Positions 25,456 to 35,038 of a DNA stretch of 64,000 nt are shown piece after piece. The notes below the pieces were generated by a model. The model saw nothing but the letters and a program-made list of their open reading frames with translations. It was not told where the DNA came from and searched no databases. The DNA is from CAZGAQ01 sp964523405. Lineage in GTDB: Bacteria; Planctomycetota; Phycisphaerae; UBA1845; Fen-1342. The stretch is from positions 59,949 to 123,948 of the forward strand of contig CAZGAQ010000011.1 of NCBI GenBank assembly GCA_964523405.1, written 5' to 3'. A program made the translations under genes and the position numbers. Numbering within the stretch: the first letter of the stretch is position 1; each line of letters starts with the position of its first letter.

Positions 25456-27360
25456 ATGGGCACGGATACCTGGCAGACTGGCAGCAAGGACGGGGTGGCG
25501 CCGGATCGCGCGCGCGGGACGTGGTTCTATCCCCTGATCCTGGCGGTCGTGGCGGCCGGCGCGCATTGGGGGGCTCTGTCCGACGGGGTGAACTTCGACG
25601 ACTACCTACACCGGGCGAACATCAGCAAGTGCGGGTGGAGTTGGCACGATCTGGTGGAAGCGACGACGTTTGACTTCCCCGATCACACGATGTCTTACTG
25701 GTGGCAGGCCCATCCGACGCAGTGCCGGTATCCGCGGCCAGTGTTCATGCTGGTGCTGAAATGCGAGTACCTGCTGGCGCGGGGGAATGGGGTCGTCATT
25801 GACGCGTTCGGGCTGGCTTGGCACGCGCTGGCGACGGTGCTCGTGTATCGGCTGGCGCGCTGGGGGCTGGGCTCGGCGGGTTGGGCGCTCGTGGCGGGGC
25901 TCGTCTTCGCGCTGAATCCCAACGGCGTATTTGCGGTGAGCTGGACTGCGGCACGCAACGCCATCCTGGGGGCCCTTTTCCTGGTGGCGGCGACGAGCGC
26001 GTATGCGGCGGCATCCTTTGATGCGCAGCGGCAGCCACGGGCGCTACAGGTCCGGTGGGTGATCGCCGCGATCGTGCTGTGGGCTTTGTCGGTCTTCAGC
26101 CGCGAGACGGCCATCATGTTCCCGGGGTTGGCGGTGGCGCTGGACGCCTGCTTCGGCGGGTGGCGGCACGCGTGGCGGCGGCGCGGAGTGTACGTGCTGC
26201 TCGGCGCGCTGGCCCTCGCGTACGTGGGCTGGCGGCTGTGCATCTTCCCGACGGGGGCCTTTCCGGCCGGCTATCTGGAGACGCCGCGCGGTCTGGGATA
26301 CCCGTTGTGGCTTGGTAGCAAGCTGCTGCAACTGGTGTTCGCGTTGCTCATGCACCTGCCGTATTTTGCGCTGGCGAATCCGGCCGACAACTGGACTGCG
26401 CGGATGCTGGTTGGGCACGGCATCATGCTGGGTCTGGCGCTGCTGATCATCGCGCTGTACGCGCGCTTTGCGCGGCGCGTGCCGGGGCGGTGGTTCTGGC
26501 CCGTGTGGATGGTGGCGGGGCTGGCGCCGACGCTCGCAGTTTCGACCATGCCGCATTTCGCGTATCTGCCCTTCGTCGGCTACGCGGTGGCAACGAGCGC
26601 GTTTCTGTGCGGCGTTCCGCGGCGCTGGCAGAAGGTGCTGGTGGCGGGCAATCTTCTGTTGTTGGTGCTGATGTTCACCGGGCACCGCCTGCTCTGGCGG
26701 GCGGCCTTTCGCGCCGAGCAACTGATCTACGCGGACATTCTCGACACGACGCAGCCGCCGCCCCCACCGGGCAGTCACCTGTTCTTCGTCAATCTGCCGC
26801 TGACGAACACGTTCACGATCTTCGCGCTGCAAGAGACCTGGGGACCGCGCGACCTGACGGGCCACATGCTGACCGTGGCTCCCGAGGGGTTGCGGATGGA
26901 GCGACCGTGTCAGGTGGCGCGACTCAACGAGCATGAGCTGCTGGTGACGACGGAAGCGCCCGGCTACTTCGCAACGCAAGCCGAGCGGCTCTTTCTGCGC
27001 ATGACGGCGGGGCCGATGCCGTTCCACGCCGGCGACGTGTATCGCGGTACGCTGTTCGACACGACGATTGTGGCGATGCAGGACGACGGCGTGCTGCAGC
27101 TCAAATTCACGTTCCACGAGCCGCTCGACACACCGGGTTACTATTTCTACGTGTGCACGCAGGACCGTCCGGCACAGTGGCTGCGCTTCAGCCCGGAATT
27201 CACCCCGGCGGCCCTGGCCCACGAGACCGCTGCGTGGCGTGCGGCCCACGCGGACCGGCTAGCGGAGCGCGATCGGCTGGCGGACTTCCACGGTTGGTGG
27301 CGGCGCGTGACGCGGCAGGATCCTGCGAAAACGGGGCTAGACCAGCGCCGCCAGCCGTAG
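25456..27360 (+). CDS. Multi-pass membrane protein, GT-C glycosyltransferase-like
   Basis: A 634-aa integral membrane protein with about ten helices in residues 20-430 and a soluble C-terminal domain of about 200 residues. The first loop has 'GVNFDDYLHRANI', similar in position to the acidic pair in the first outer loop of GT-C (PMT/ArnT-like) glycosyltransferases. A lipid-linked sugar transfer at the envelope is therefore likely, but donor and acceptor are unknown. The ribosome-binding site is weak. The 3' end overlaps the convergent RmlD-like gene by 24 bases. Confidence 0.65.
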   Translation: MGTDTWQTGSKDGVAPDRARGTWFYPLILAVVAAGAHWGALSDGVNFDDYLHRANISKCGWSWHDLVEATTFDFPDHTMSYWWQAHPTQCRYPRPVFMLVLKCEYLLARGNGVVIDAFGLAWHALATVLVYRLARWGLGSAGWALVAGLVFALNPNGVFAVSWTAARNAILGALFLVAATSAYAAASFDAQRQPRALQVRWVIAAIVLWALSVFSRETAIMFPGLAVALDACFGGWRHAWRRRGVYVLLGALALAYVGWRLCIFPTGAFPAGYLETPRGLGYPLWLGSKLLQLVFALLMHLPYFALANPADNWTARMLVGHGIMLGLALLIIALYARFARRVPGRWFWPVWMVAGLAPTLAVSTMPHFAYLPFVGYAVATSAFLCGVPRRWQKVLVAGNLLLLVLMFTGHRLLWRAAFRAEQLIYADILDTTQPPPPPGSHLFFVNLPLTNTFTIFALQETWGPRDLTGHMLTVAPEGLRMERPCQVARLNEHELLVTTEAPGYFATQAERLFLRMTAGPMPFHAGDVYRGTLFDTTIVAMQDDGVLQLKFTFHEPLDTPGYYFYVCTQDRPAQWLRFSPEFTPAALAHETAAWRAAHADRLAERDRLADFHGWWRRVTRQDPAKTGLDQRRQP

Positions 27361-28269
27361 CGGGCCGGGGGCGAGGGTGGGGAATTCGCGCAGGAAGAGG
27401 CTGCCGTCCAGCGACAGGTCGGCCGGCCGAGGCTCCGCGCTGGGGATGGACAGCCGCGAAATTGGAACCAGGTTGGCCGGCGACAGTCCGAGCAGAGCGG
27501 CGCAGCGGGCAATGAGATCGAAGCGTGAGAGGCGCTCGGGGCCGGTCACGTGCAGCAGGCCGGTGTGCCCGCTCCTTGCCAGGCCGATGAGAGCGCGGGC
27601 CGCGTCGGCGAGCCACAGCGGAGTGCGGAATTCGTCCGTGAACAGCCGCAGCGGCTGGCCGGCATGGAGGGCCGCGAGCTGACTGAGGAAGGTCGTCGTG
27701 CGTGGCCGCGCGGGCAGGCCGTACATGAGGGGGATGCGGACGACGAGGGCGCGCGGGTGGGCGGCCAGGACGGTCTCGGCGGCGGCCTTGGTCCAGCCGT
27801 AGCGACTGAGCGGACGGGGTGGGTCACTCTCGCGGTAGGGGGCGCTCGTGCCGTCGAAGACCATGTCGGTCGACGTGTAGACGAGGTGGGCGCCGCAGGC
27901 GTCGGCGGCGGCCGCGAGGATGGCGGTGGCCTGCGTGTTGATGCGGTCGGCGTCGAGCGGGCGGGCGAAGCAGTCCCCGACGGCGCTCATCGCGGCGGCG
28001 TGAATGAGGAACGTAGGACGGAAGGACCTCACGGCTCGCCAAAGGGCATCGAAGTCGGCGAAGTCGAGGTGGGCAATCTGGCGGGTGGGCGGAGGGATGT
28101 CTGCTAGGCCGCCCGCGATCGCTACGGAACCGGCGTCCGTGGCGGTGCGGGGGCTGTAACAGGCCAGAACGGGTGGGGGATCGCCGGAGTCGCGGTCAGC
28201 AAGTTGCCGGACGAGATGGGCGCCAAGCTGGCCGGCGGCACCGGTGATCAGCCATCGTTCTGCGGGCAC
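27337..28269 (-). CDS. RmlD-like NAD(P)-dependent sugar reductase
   Basis: A 310-aa short-chain dehydrogenase of the dTDP-4-dehydrorhamnose reductase type. The nucleotide-binding motif is GAAGQLG (about 10-16), the active site is TSTD...YGWTK with Tyr and Lys in the usual places, and the C-terminal substrate domain is 'LLHVTGPERLSRFDLI'. The GTG start follows GGGAG. It could make an activated deoxysugar for the neighbouring GT-C-like enzyme, but rmlA, B and C are absent, so the substrate is uncertain. Confidence 0.82.
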   Translation of the reverse strand: MPAERWLITGAAGQLGAHLVRQLADRDSGDPPPVLACYSPRTATDAGSVAIAGGLADIPPPTRQIAHLDFADFDALWRAVRSFRPTFLIHAAAMSAVGDCFARPLDADRINTQATAILAAAADACGAHLVYTSTDMVFDGTSAPYRESDPPRPLSRYGWTKAAAETVLAAHPRALVVRIPLMYGLPARPRTTTFLSQLAALHAGQPLRLFTDEFRTPLWLADAARALIGLARSGHTGLLHVTGPERLSRFDLIARCAALLGLSPANLVPISRLSIPSAEPRPADLSLDGSLFLREFPTLAPGPLRLAALV

Positions 28270-28354
28270 GGAGGGTCTCCCAAGACCTTTTTTTGCGCAG
28301 CAGTGATCTTACCACGCCGGGTTTGCGTAAGGCCATGGTGAATGGTGGGGGGGT

Positions 28355-29230
28355 ATGAGGACGAAGGATATGCGCCTCGGGCTCGGACTGCTGGTGGGCG
28401 TTACGGCCGTCTTGGCACTCCCCCTACAGGCAGACGAGAAGGCTCGTCCGCTGCGGGAGGCGAAATCCGAGAACGGGCGATTCGTCCTGCAGGTTGAGGC
28501 GGGGAGCACGGGGCGAGGCGGGCGGAGCTGTCGGGCGACGCTGTGCGAGCAGTCTGGGCCGAACGCGCTGGCGCGGCGTTGCTGGCAGCGTGCGCTGGTC
28601 AACGACACGGCCCCGGCGTATGCGTGCGTGCGCAATGATGGGCGCTACGTCGTGACGCTGGACGAATACGGACGTGGTGGGGCTCGGCACGCACTCGTGA
28701 TCTACGGCGGCAACGGGGAGTTGCTGCGCCACTTCCGTCTGACCGACCTGCTGTCCAAGAGCACGCTGCACCGGGTCCGGGCGCAGGCGCACCGCGTGGC
28801 CTGGCTGGACAAACCGCGGCTGGTGTTCGACGAAGCGGCCAACCAGTTTGTCGTGCAGTCCGGGCTCGGGGCCGAAGTGCGCGTGGACCTGCGCACCCTG
28901 GAAATCGTGCGGCCTGGGCAGAATGGGGGCGCGGCGCTGGAAGGCGTACCGCGTGCGGTGCAGGCCGTGTTGCTGGCGGACGACGGCGCCGACGGTGCCG
29001 CGGAGATTGCCGCGCGGCTCGAGCAACTGAAGCGGGAACGTCCGCACGTTTCGGACGACACGGCGCTGGCGGCGGACACCGCGCCAGCGCCGGTCATGAT
29101 TGAACCCAATGAGGCGACCGCGGCGCCCGGGCCGTCTCCTGATGATGGCGTGGCGCCGCCGGATGATCCGAACGCTGCGCCGCAAGACGACGTTCCCGCG
29201 GCCGAGGCAGGTTCGGTCGTTCAGAACTGA
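28355..29230 (+). CDS. Secreted protein, paralogue of the 29936 N-domain
   Basis: A 291-aa secreted protein with a signal peptide (about 1-26), a domain of about 200 residues and an acidic Pro/Ala/Asp tail. The domain is shared with the N-terminus of the 29936-32413 protein: 'PLREAKSENGRF', 'GGARHALVIYG', 'GELLRHFRLTDLL' and 'VDLRTLEIVR' are nearly identical in both. The domain is unknown to me. The start may be the ATG at 28355 or the one at 28370. The two paralogues flank a small membrane gene, suggesting a local duplication. Confidence 0.65.
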   Translation: MRTKDMRLGLGLLVGVTAVLALPLQADEKARPLREAKSENGRFVLQVEAGSTGRGGRSCRATLCEQSGPNALARRCWQRALVNDTAPAYACVRNDGRYVVTLDEYGRGGARHALVIYGGNGELLRHFRLTDLLSKSTLHRVRAQAHRVAWLDKPRLVFDEAANQFVVQSGLGAEVRVDLRTLEIVRPGQNGGAALEGVPRAVQAVLLADDGADGAAEIAARLEQLKRERPHVSDDTALAADTAPAPVMIEPNEATAAPGPSPDDGVAPPDDPNAAPQDDVPAAEAGSVVQN

Positions 29231-29360
29231 AGCGCCGTGGCCGGGCGCGGTGCACTGCCGTGGGCACAGGTGGGCGCTCCCGGAGCGGCGCGGGCCGCGT
29301 TTGTGCTGTGGTTCGAGGTGCGGCTGAGATTGAGACCGTAACGCGGCAAACGAGGGTAGC

Positions 29361-29822
29361 GTGATGTGTGCGCGGATCAGCAGTGACGAGGCGGACGGCA
29401 CAGCTCAGTCGGGTACGGCGACCGCGGCGATGGCCAGGGAGAAGTCGGTCTGGACGGGGGCCCTCCCGTTGCCGCGCTGGCTCCCGTGGTTGGGCGGGGT
29501 CGCCATTGTGCTGGCGTGCGTGGCCGGCGTCGTCGCGGCGGCGGAATACGTGGTGGCCCAGCGCGCGGACCGCGTGCTGGGACAGTCGGCCGGTGCCACG
29601 GCGGACGCCGCCCTGGTCGCGCAGTGGCGGGGCGCCGCGCGCGCGGTGGAGCAGTTCGGGCGGGCCGCGCAGGTGGCTGGTCTGGCGGCATCGGCAGCGG
29701 CGGTGCTGTTTGCGTTAGCGGTGCCGGTGATGCTGGTTGTGGCGGTCGCGCGGAGAGTGTGGCGGGCGGTGCGCTTTGTGGAGCGCTACGGTCCACCGAT
29801 TCCGGTTGTGGCCGCGCGGTAG
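29361..29822 (+). CDS. Small membrane protein of unknown function
   Basis: A 153-aa protein with two membrane helices, at about 44-62 and 106-127, and an Ala-rich region between them. No conserved motif is recognised. It lies between the two paralogous secreted-protein genes on the same strand. Base composition and codon pattern fit a real gene, but the homology is untested. Confidence 0.5.
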   Translation: MMCARISSDEADGTAQSGTATAAMAREKSVWTGALPLPRWLPWLGGVAIVLACVAGVVAAAEYVVAQRADRVLGQSAGATADAALVAQWRGAARAVEQFGRAAQVAGLAASAAAVLFALAVPVMLVVAVARRVWRAVRFVERYGPPIPVVAAR

Positions 29823-29935
29823 GTGGGGGCCGGCGTGCCGGTGGCGTCCCGGCGCGCGCGGCGGTTTGCGCAGCCTGTTACCGGTCCGACGACGGGCTTA
29901 GAATGGCGCGCGGCGGTGGGGGTGAGGTAGTACAT

Positions 29936-32413
29936 ATGCGTCCCTGGAAGTTGCCGACGTGCGGAATCCTCCTCTTCGTGGCCGCGGTGGCGCCGGCCGG
30001 AGAAGCGCCGCGCCCGCTGCGCGAGGCGAAGTCAGAGAACGGGCGTTTCTTGGTGCGGGTTGAGCCGGGGCGTGCGGGGCGCGGGGGGCGAAGCTGCCAA
30101 GCCACGCTGGTCGAGCAGGCCGACCCGAATGCCCGCGAGCGTGAGCGGTGGAAGCGGGCGCTGGTGAACGATGTAGCGCCGGGGTACGCGTGCCTGCGCG
30201 ATGACGGTCGTTTCCTGATCACGCTCGACGAGTATCGCCGCGGCGGAGCGCGGCACGCGCTGGTGATCTACGGGGCCGACGGCGAGCTGCTGCGGCATTT
30301 TCGGCTGACGGACTTACTGCCGAAGGCCGCCTGGAGCAAGGTCGAAGTGGAACGGCGGAGCCTGAACTGGCTGCGCAAGCCACAGATGCGGTTCGAGGAC
30401 AAGGCCCAGTTCGTGGTGCGGAGCGAGACAGGGCTGGAGGTGCGGATCGATCTACGGACGCTGGAGGTGGTGCGGGCGGGGAAGCAGAAGGACGCGGCGC
30501 TGGCGGGCGTGCCGGCGGAGGTGCTGGGGGCGCTGCTGGATCACGACACGGGCGAGACCGAGCGTGTGGTCGGGGATCGCATCGCGCAGCTCAGTACGCT
30601 GTCGCCACAAGAGCAAGCGCAGGCCGGGGCGATCGCCGAGCAACTGGCGCCCACTTCACGGCCGACCGATCCAAACAGCGCTGCCACGACGGCACCGTCG
30701 GGACCGCGCGAGCGGGATGCGCAGAAGGAACGGCGGGAGCAGCACGACGGCGGTCCGGAGGCGCCCACGACCGCACCGTCGTCCCCACCCGCAGAGCGGC
30801 AACCGGCGCGTCCGGATGCCACGGTACCGCCGCGCGTGCCCCCCGAGCCGGTGCCACCGACGGGCGATGGTCCGGCTGAGGCGCCGACAGACGTCGCGAT
30901 ACCGCCGGGTGCGTCGCCGTCGGCACCGCTGACGGAGGAGTCCCCGGAGGTGATTGGTGAGATGCCTCCGGAGAGTCCAGTGTCCGACGGTCCGGAAGTG
31001 GCGCCGCCCGCCGGGGCCCCGATGTCTGCGGAGTCGCTTCCATCCGACCGCGGGCCCGCGGACGCGTCGCCGGTTGACGCCGCTGCCGCCGGAGTCCTGC
31101 CCCCGGATGCCGCAGCGATCGCGACCGCGCTTGCCGCTGCCGCGCCGGAGGCGGGCGCGGTGGTCGTGCCGCCACCGGACCCGCGGCAGGCGGTTGACTA
31201 TGTGGCGTGGCTGAACGGATTCGGGCAGGTGAACGGGCCGGACGCCGGCCCGGTCTATGCCGCGGCGGCTGCGCAGTTCGTCCGCTGGTCGGGAAGCGAG
31301 GACTTGCTGCAGGCGGCCGAGCGCGGCGACCCGGAGGCGCTGGCTGCACCCGAAGTTGCGGCGTGGCTGGCGGCCAACGCGTCGGCGCTGGACACGTTTC
31401 GAACGGCCGCGCTGATGCCTGCCCTGGGCTGGAATCGCACGAGCACGGATGGCACCCTGATCGGCGTGCTGCTGCCGGAACTGGCCAGCTACCGTCAGCT
31501 CGCCAAGACATCCGTGCTGGATGGCCGGCGACTGGCGCTCGAGGGCCAGCCCGAGGCTGCGGCGGGACGGTACCTGGACGCGTTATCGGCGGCGGCGCAC
31601 GTGGGTGGCGGCATGACGCTGATCGAGAACCTGGTGGGGGTGGCCATGGAGGTGCATGCGGCGGACGCCCTGCTGGACCTGCAGGCGGATCCGGCGGCGG
31701 GCAACGTGGACTATGTTGCGCTCGCGGAAGAAGCCCAGGCGGCGTGTCGTCCTCTGCGTCCGGCCACGGAGACGATCCAGGGTGAGCGGGCGATGTACAT
31801 GGATGCGGCGCAGCAGCTCTGGGAGTACAGCCCGCGGGCGGGGCAGGTCTTGTTCAATGAGGTGAAAGCCGCGGAGTTTCTCAAGATGGTATCTCCGGGG
31901 CCGGAGCAATCGACGATCACGGAGGGGGCGATCGCAGCTCTGAAGAATGAGGGTTTCGAGAAGACGGTGGCGGTCGGCAACGCTTACTACGATGCCCTGA
32001 CGGCGGCGATGTCGCTGCCGTACACGCAGGCGGTGCCGCCCATGAAGCAGCTTGAGACGCTCATGACCAGCGAGTCGAGCAACCCGTTTCTGCGCATCCT
32101 GACACCCTCCCTGACGCGTTACGAGTTGATTCGGACGCGCGGGGAGGCGTACCGGCGAGCGACGACGCTGGTCACGACGCTGAACGCCTACCGACAGCTC
32201 AACGGGCAGTACCCGGAGTCGTTGACGGAGCTGGGTGGGTCGGAGTACGCGGTCGACCCGTTCACCGGTGGGCCGTTCGTGTATCAGCGGAACGGTAGCG
32301 ACTTTGTGCTGTATTCGGTGGGGGCGAACGGAACGGATGACGCAGGCGTGCACGACCGCAAGGCGGAGACGAACGACCTGGTGTTCTGGCCGCGGCCGCC
32401 GAAGACGCCGTGA
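29936..32413 (+). CDS. Large secreted protein with Pro-rich linker and pseudopilin-like end
   Basis: An 825-aa protein. It has a signal peptide (about 1-20), the domain shared with the 28355 gene (about 25-215), a Pro/Ala/Ser/Thr-rich linker of about 200 residues, then a helical region from about 420. The last 80 residues (YRQLNGQYPESLTEL, DPFTGGPFVYQ, LYSVGANGTDDAG) match the C-terminal module that planctomycetes share with type II secretion major pseudopilins. The ATG follows GAGG by eight bases. It looks like a fusion of the paralogue domain to a repeat-free helical body; function unknown. Confidence 0.68.
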   Translation: MRPWKLPTCGILLFVAAVAPAGEAPRPLREAKSENGRFLVRVEPGRAGRGGRSCQATLVEQADPNARERERWKRALVNDVAPGYACLRDDGRFLITLDEYRRGGARHALVIYGADGELLRHFRLTDLLPKAAWSKVEVERRSLNWLRKPQMRFEDKAQFVVRSETGLEVRIDLRTLEVVRAGKQKDAALAGVPAEVLGALLDHDTGETERVVGDRIAQLSTLSPQEQAQAGAIAEQLAPTSRPTDPNSAATTAPSGPRERDAQKERREQHDGGPEAPTTAPSSPPAERQPARPDATVPPRVPPEPVPPTGDGPAEAPTDVAIPPGASPSAPLTEESPEVIGEMPPESPVSDGPEVAPPAGAPMSAESLPSDRGPADASPVDAAAAGVLPPDAAAIATALAAAAPEAGAVVVPPPDPRQAVDYVAWLNGFGQVNGPDAGPVYAAAAAQFVRWSGSEDLLQAAERGDPEALAAPEVAAWLAANASALDTFRTAALMPALGWNRTSTDGTLIGVLLPELASYRQLAKTSVLDGRRLALEGQPEAAAGRYLDALSAAAHVGGGMTLIENLVGVAMEVHAADALLDLQADPAAGNVDYVALAEEAQAACRPLRPATETIQGERAMYMDAAQQLWEYSPRAGQVLFNEVKAAEFLKMVSPGPEQSTITEGAIAALKNEGFEKTVAVGNAYYDALTAAMSLPYTQAVPPMKQLETLMTSESSNPFLRILTPSLTRYELIRTRGEAYRRATTLVTTLNAYRQLNGQYPESLTELGGSEYAVDPFTGGPFVYQRNGSDFVLYSVGANGTDDAGVHDRKAETNDLVFWPRPPKTP

Positions 32414-32539
32414 AGACGGAGGCCGGGGGGGACGTGGACCGGGAACGGGGGGAATGGCGCGTGCAGAATCGCAGATCGCGAGTGGAAGCGGGGCGCGGCG
32501 GCGTTCCGGGCCGGGGGGCGGGCCGTTATCATCTGCCGC

Positions 32540-33568
32540 ATGGTTTTCGGTCGGCGACACAGCCAGAATCCCGACGACGTTCGCATGACGATTGGCGAGC
32601 ATCTGGAGGAGCTGCGCGGGTGTCTGGCGCGGGCGCTGATCGCGCTCGTGCTGGCGTGCGTGGCGTGCATCTACCCCGCACGCTATCTGCTGGAACTCAT
32701 TGCCCGGCCGGTGATCCTGGTGCTGCGGGCCCGGGGGCAGCCGGACAGCTTTCTGGCGACAAGCCCGGTCGAGAACATTCTCGTCTACATCAAGGTCGTG
32801 CTGATCTTCGGGCTGATCATTGCGGCCCCGTATGTGATCTACCAGCTCTGGAGCTTTGTGGCGGCCGGGCTGTACCCGCGCGAGAAGGCGTGGGTGCGCA
32901 AGCTGGTGCCGGTCAGCGTGGGGCTGTTCATCGTCGGCGTGGTGTTCATGTACGTGTTTGTGCTGGTGGTCAGCCTGAACTTCCTGGTGGGGTTCAGCAA
33001 CTGGCTGCCGCTGCCGGACGCGAAGCCGACGGCGTTGGAGCGGGTGCTGCTGCGCACACCGGCCGTGAGCGGGCCGACGAGTCAACCGGGCGATGCGGGG
33101 GCGGCGACGGTGCCGCTGCTGAACGAGGACCCGGCCGCAGCGCCGCCGGGGTCGGTGTGGGTGAACGTGCCGGACGGCAAGCTGAGGATCAGTGGGACGG
33201 ATGGGAAGACGTACTCGATCCAGGTGCTGCGCGACGATCAGCACGGGCTGGTGACCACCCATTTCAAGATCGGCGAGTATCTGTCGTTTGTGCTGGTGTT
33301 GACGATCGCCTTCGGGTTGGCGTTCCAGACGCCCCTGGTCGTCATGTTCCTGGCACGGTCGGGCTTGCTGCCGGTGGAAGTCCTGCGCAAGTATCGCAAG
33401 ATCGTCATCCTGGTGATCGTCTTCATCGCGGGGATTCTGTCGCCGCCGGATGTGCTCAGCCACTTGATGCTGTCAGGGCCGATGGTGCTGCTGTTCGAGC
33501 TGGGGCTGTTCTTTGCGGCCCGGCAGAAGCCCTCGGCGGAGGACCAGCAGGCGGAGGTGCGCGTGTAG
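32540..33568 (+). CDS. tatC: Twin-arginine translocase subunit TatC with large loop insert
   Basis: A 342-aa membrane protein that recognises Tat signals and builds the translocon with TatA. The family motif HLEELR is at about 21-26, and six helices can be placed. TatC is normally about 250 residues; here about 80 extra residues (158-240) extend the loop between helices 3 and 4, on the periplasmic side. No tatA gene is adjacent. The hydrogenase small subunit at 12262 is one likely substrate in the window. Confidence 0.9.
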   Translation: MVFGRRHSQNPDDVRMTIGEHLEELRGCLARALIALVLACVACIYPARYLLELIARPVILVLRARGQPDSFLATSPVENILVYIKVVLIFGLIIAAPYVIYQLWSFVAAGLYPREKAWVRKLVPVSVGLFIVGVVFMYVFVLVVSLNFLVGFSNWLPLPDAKPTALERVLLRTPAVSGPTSQPGDAGAATVPLLNEDPAAAPPGSVWVNVPDGKLRISGTDGKTYSIQVLRDDQHGLVTTHFKIGEYLSFVLVLTIAFGLAFQTPLVVMFLARSGLLPVEVLRKYRKIVILVIVFIAGILSPPDVLSHLMLSGPMVLLFELGLFFAARQKPSAEDQQAEVRV

Positions 33569-33655
33569 CGCGGACTGGAGCGGGTTCACTACCGGCGCGT
33601 TGCCCACGGAACGTGCCGCGACGTCAGGTACGTAGGCGTGACGGCACCGAGCGGG

Positions 33656-34927
33656 TCAGGCGGACTCGGCCTTTTCGCGCTGTACGTGGATGCGCAGGCG
33701 GTTAATGCGGCGGGGTTCGGCGGCGACGACACGAAAGCGGACGTTGTGGTGCTCGAATTCCTCGCCGGCGGCGGGGATCTTGCCGAGCGTGGCGAAGACG
33801 AAGCCGCCGACCGTCTCGTAGTCCTCTTCCTCGGGCAGCTCGATTCCCAATTCTTCGTTGATTTCGCTGACGTGCACGCGCGCGTCGACCTCGAGCGTAT
33901 CGGGGTCGAGGCGATTCATCGCGGGCGGCGGGCGCTGGTCGTATTCGTCGTCGATCTCGCCGACGATCTCCTCGAGAATGTCTTCGATCGTGACCAGACC
34001 GGCTGTGCCGCCGTATTCGTCGAGGACGATGGCGATTTGCACCTTCGTGGTGCGGAACTCCTCGAGCAGTTCGTCGAGGGTCTTGGTTTCCGGTACGTAG
34101 GGCGCTTTGCGCATCACGCGCCGCGCCTCGAAACCCTCCTGGCGGTCCAGGCGCAGAAGATCCTTGGCATACAGCACGCCGATGATGTGGTCGATCGTGC
34201 CTTCGAAGACGGGGATACGGGAGTGACCCTTCGCGATGATGGCGGTGCGGACCTCGTCGAAGGTGGCGCTGACCGGTACCGCGTTGATGTCGGTGCGTGG
34301 CGTCATGATCGCGTTGACGGGGGTCTCGCCGAACTCGACCACGGACTCGATCATCTCCTTCTGTTCTTCGTCGACGGCGCCATAGGCCTCGCCTTCGGAG
34401 ACGGCGTCGAGGATTTCCTGCTCGGCGCGCTCCGACTCCTCCTCGTCGGTGGCCTCGGATTTGCCGAGCAAGCGGCGGACGATGAATTCGACCGTGGCGT
34501 ACAGGCGTCCGAGCGGCCAGAGGACCACGTAGAGGGCGTAAAGCAGGTGGAGGCTACGGGCGAGGACGGCCTCGCCGCCGTGGAGCGAGAGCGCATGGGG
34601 GACGGCAACCGAGAACACGGCCAAAAGCAGGAAGGTTATCAGGCCTGCGCTCGTCGCGGTGACGATGCTGACGGGCTGGCCGAAGTCGTGGGTCTGCCAC
34701 AGCCAGACGACGAGGAGGGTGGCGAGGGAGAGCGCGATGCGGACGGTGCCGGTGAGCTTGTGAACCTCCCAGGCGTGCTCATCGAGCCAGTCAAGCCAGC
34801 GTTCGCGGCTGCTGTCGGAGAGGGCGTCGGCGAGGCGCGAACGCGAGTGTACCGGCAGCGTGTACGCCAATGTGGATACATAAAGGGTCAGCCCCAACAG
34901 GACCAGCCCGGCAAGAACGATCAACAT
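33656..34927 (-). CDS. CNNM/CorC-type transporter with CBS pair
   Basis: A 423-aa protein with an N-terminal membrane domain (DUF21-like, about four helices), a CBS pair ('IMTPRTDINAVP...GHSRIPVFEG', 'LDEYGGTAGLVTIEDILEEIVGEI') and a C-terminal CorC_HlyC domain. Such proteins are linked to magnesium or cobalt export and were once called hemolysins. The start at 34927 is preferred because AGGAG lies just upstream and the first helix follows; an ATG at 34963 is the alternative. It is convergent with tatC, with a degenerate palindrome (ACGTCAGG...GCGTGACG) between. Confidence 0.85.
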   Translation of the reverse strand: MLIVLAGLVLLGLTLYVSTLAYTLPVHSRSRLADALSDSSRERWLDWLDEHAWEVHKLTGTVRIALSLATLLVVWLWQTHDFGQPVSIVTATSAGLITFLLLAVFSVAVPHALSLHGGEAVLARSLHLLYALYVVLWPLGRLYATVEFIVRRLLGKSEATDEEESERAEQEILDAVSEGEAYGAVDEEQKEMIESVVEFGETPVNAIMTPRTDINAVPVSATFDEVRTAIIAKGHSRIPVFEGTIDHIIGVLYAKDLLRLDRQEGFEARRVMRKAPYVPETKTLDELLEEFRTTKVQIAIVLDEYGGTAGLVTIEDILEEIVGEIDDEYDQRPPPAMNRLDPDTLEVDARVHVSEINEELGIELPEEEDYETVGGFVFATLGKIPAAGEEFEHHNVRFRVVAAEPRRINRLRIHVQREKAESA

Positions 34928-35038
34928 CCGCTCCTGAATCGACCCTTGGGAATTCCAAGTCATGCAGCGTGGCCGAAGCCGCCGACCCGACGAGATATGC
35001 TATCGGCGGCGGGCTTCCGTTCGCAAGCTGGGGAAGGA

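Noticed and set aside
31583..33463. 626-residue minus-strand ORF across the large secreted protein and tatC
   Set aside because: Runs antisense to two genes with clear domains; His/Arg/Gln-rich composition is a shadow signature.
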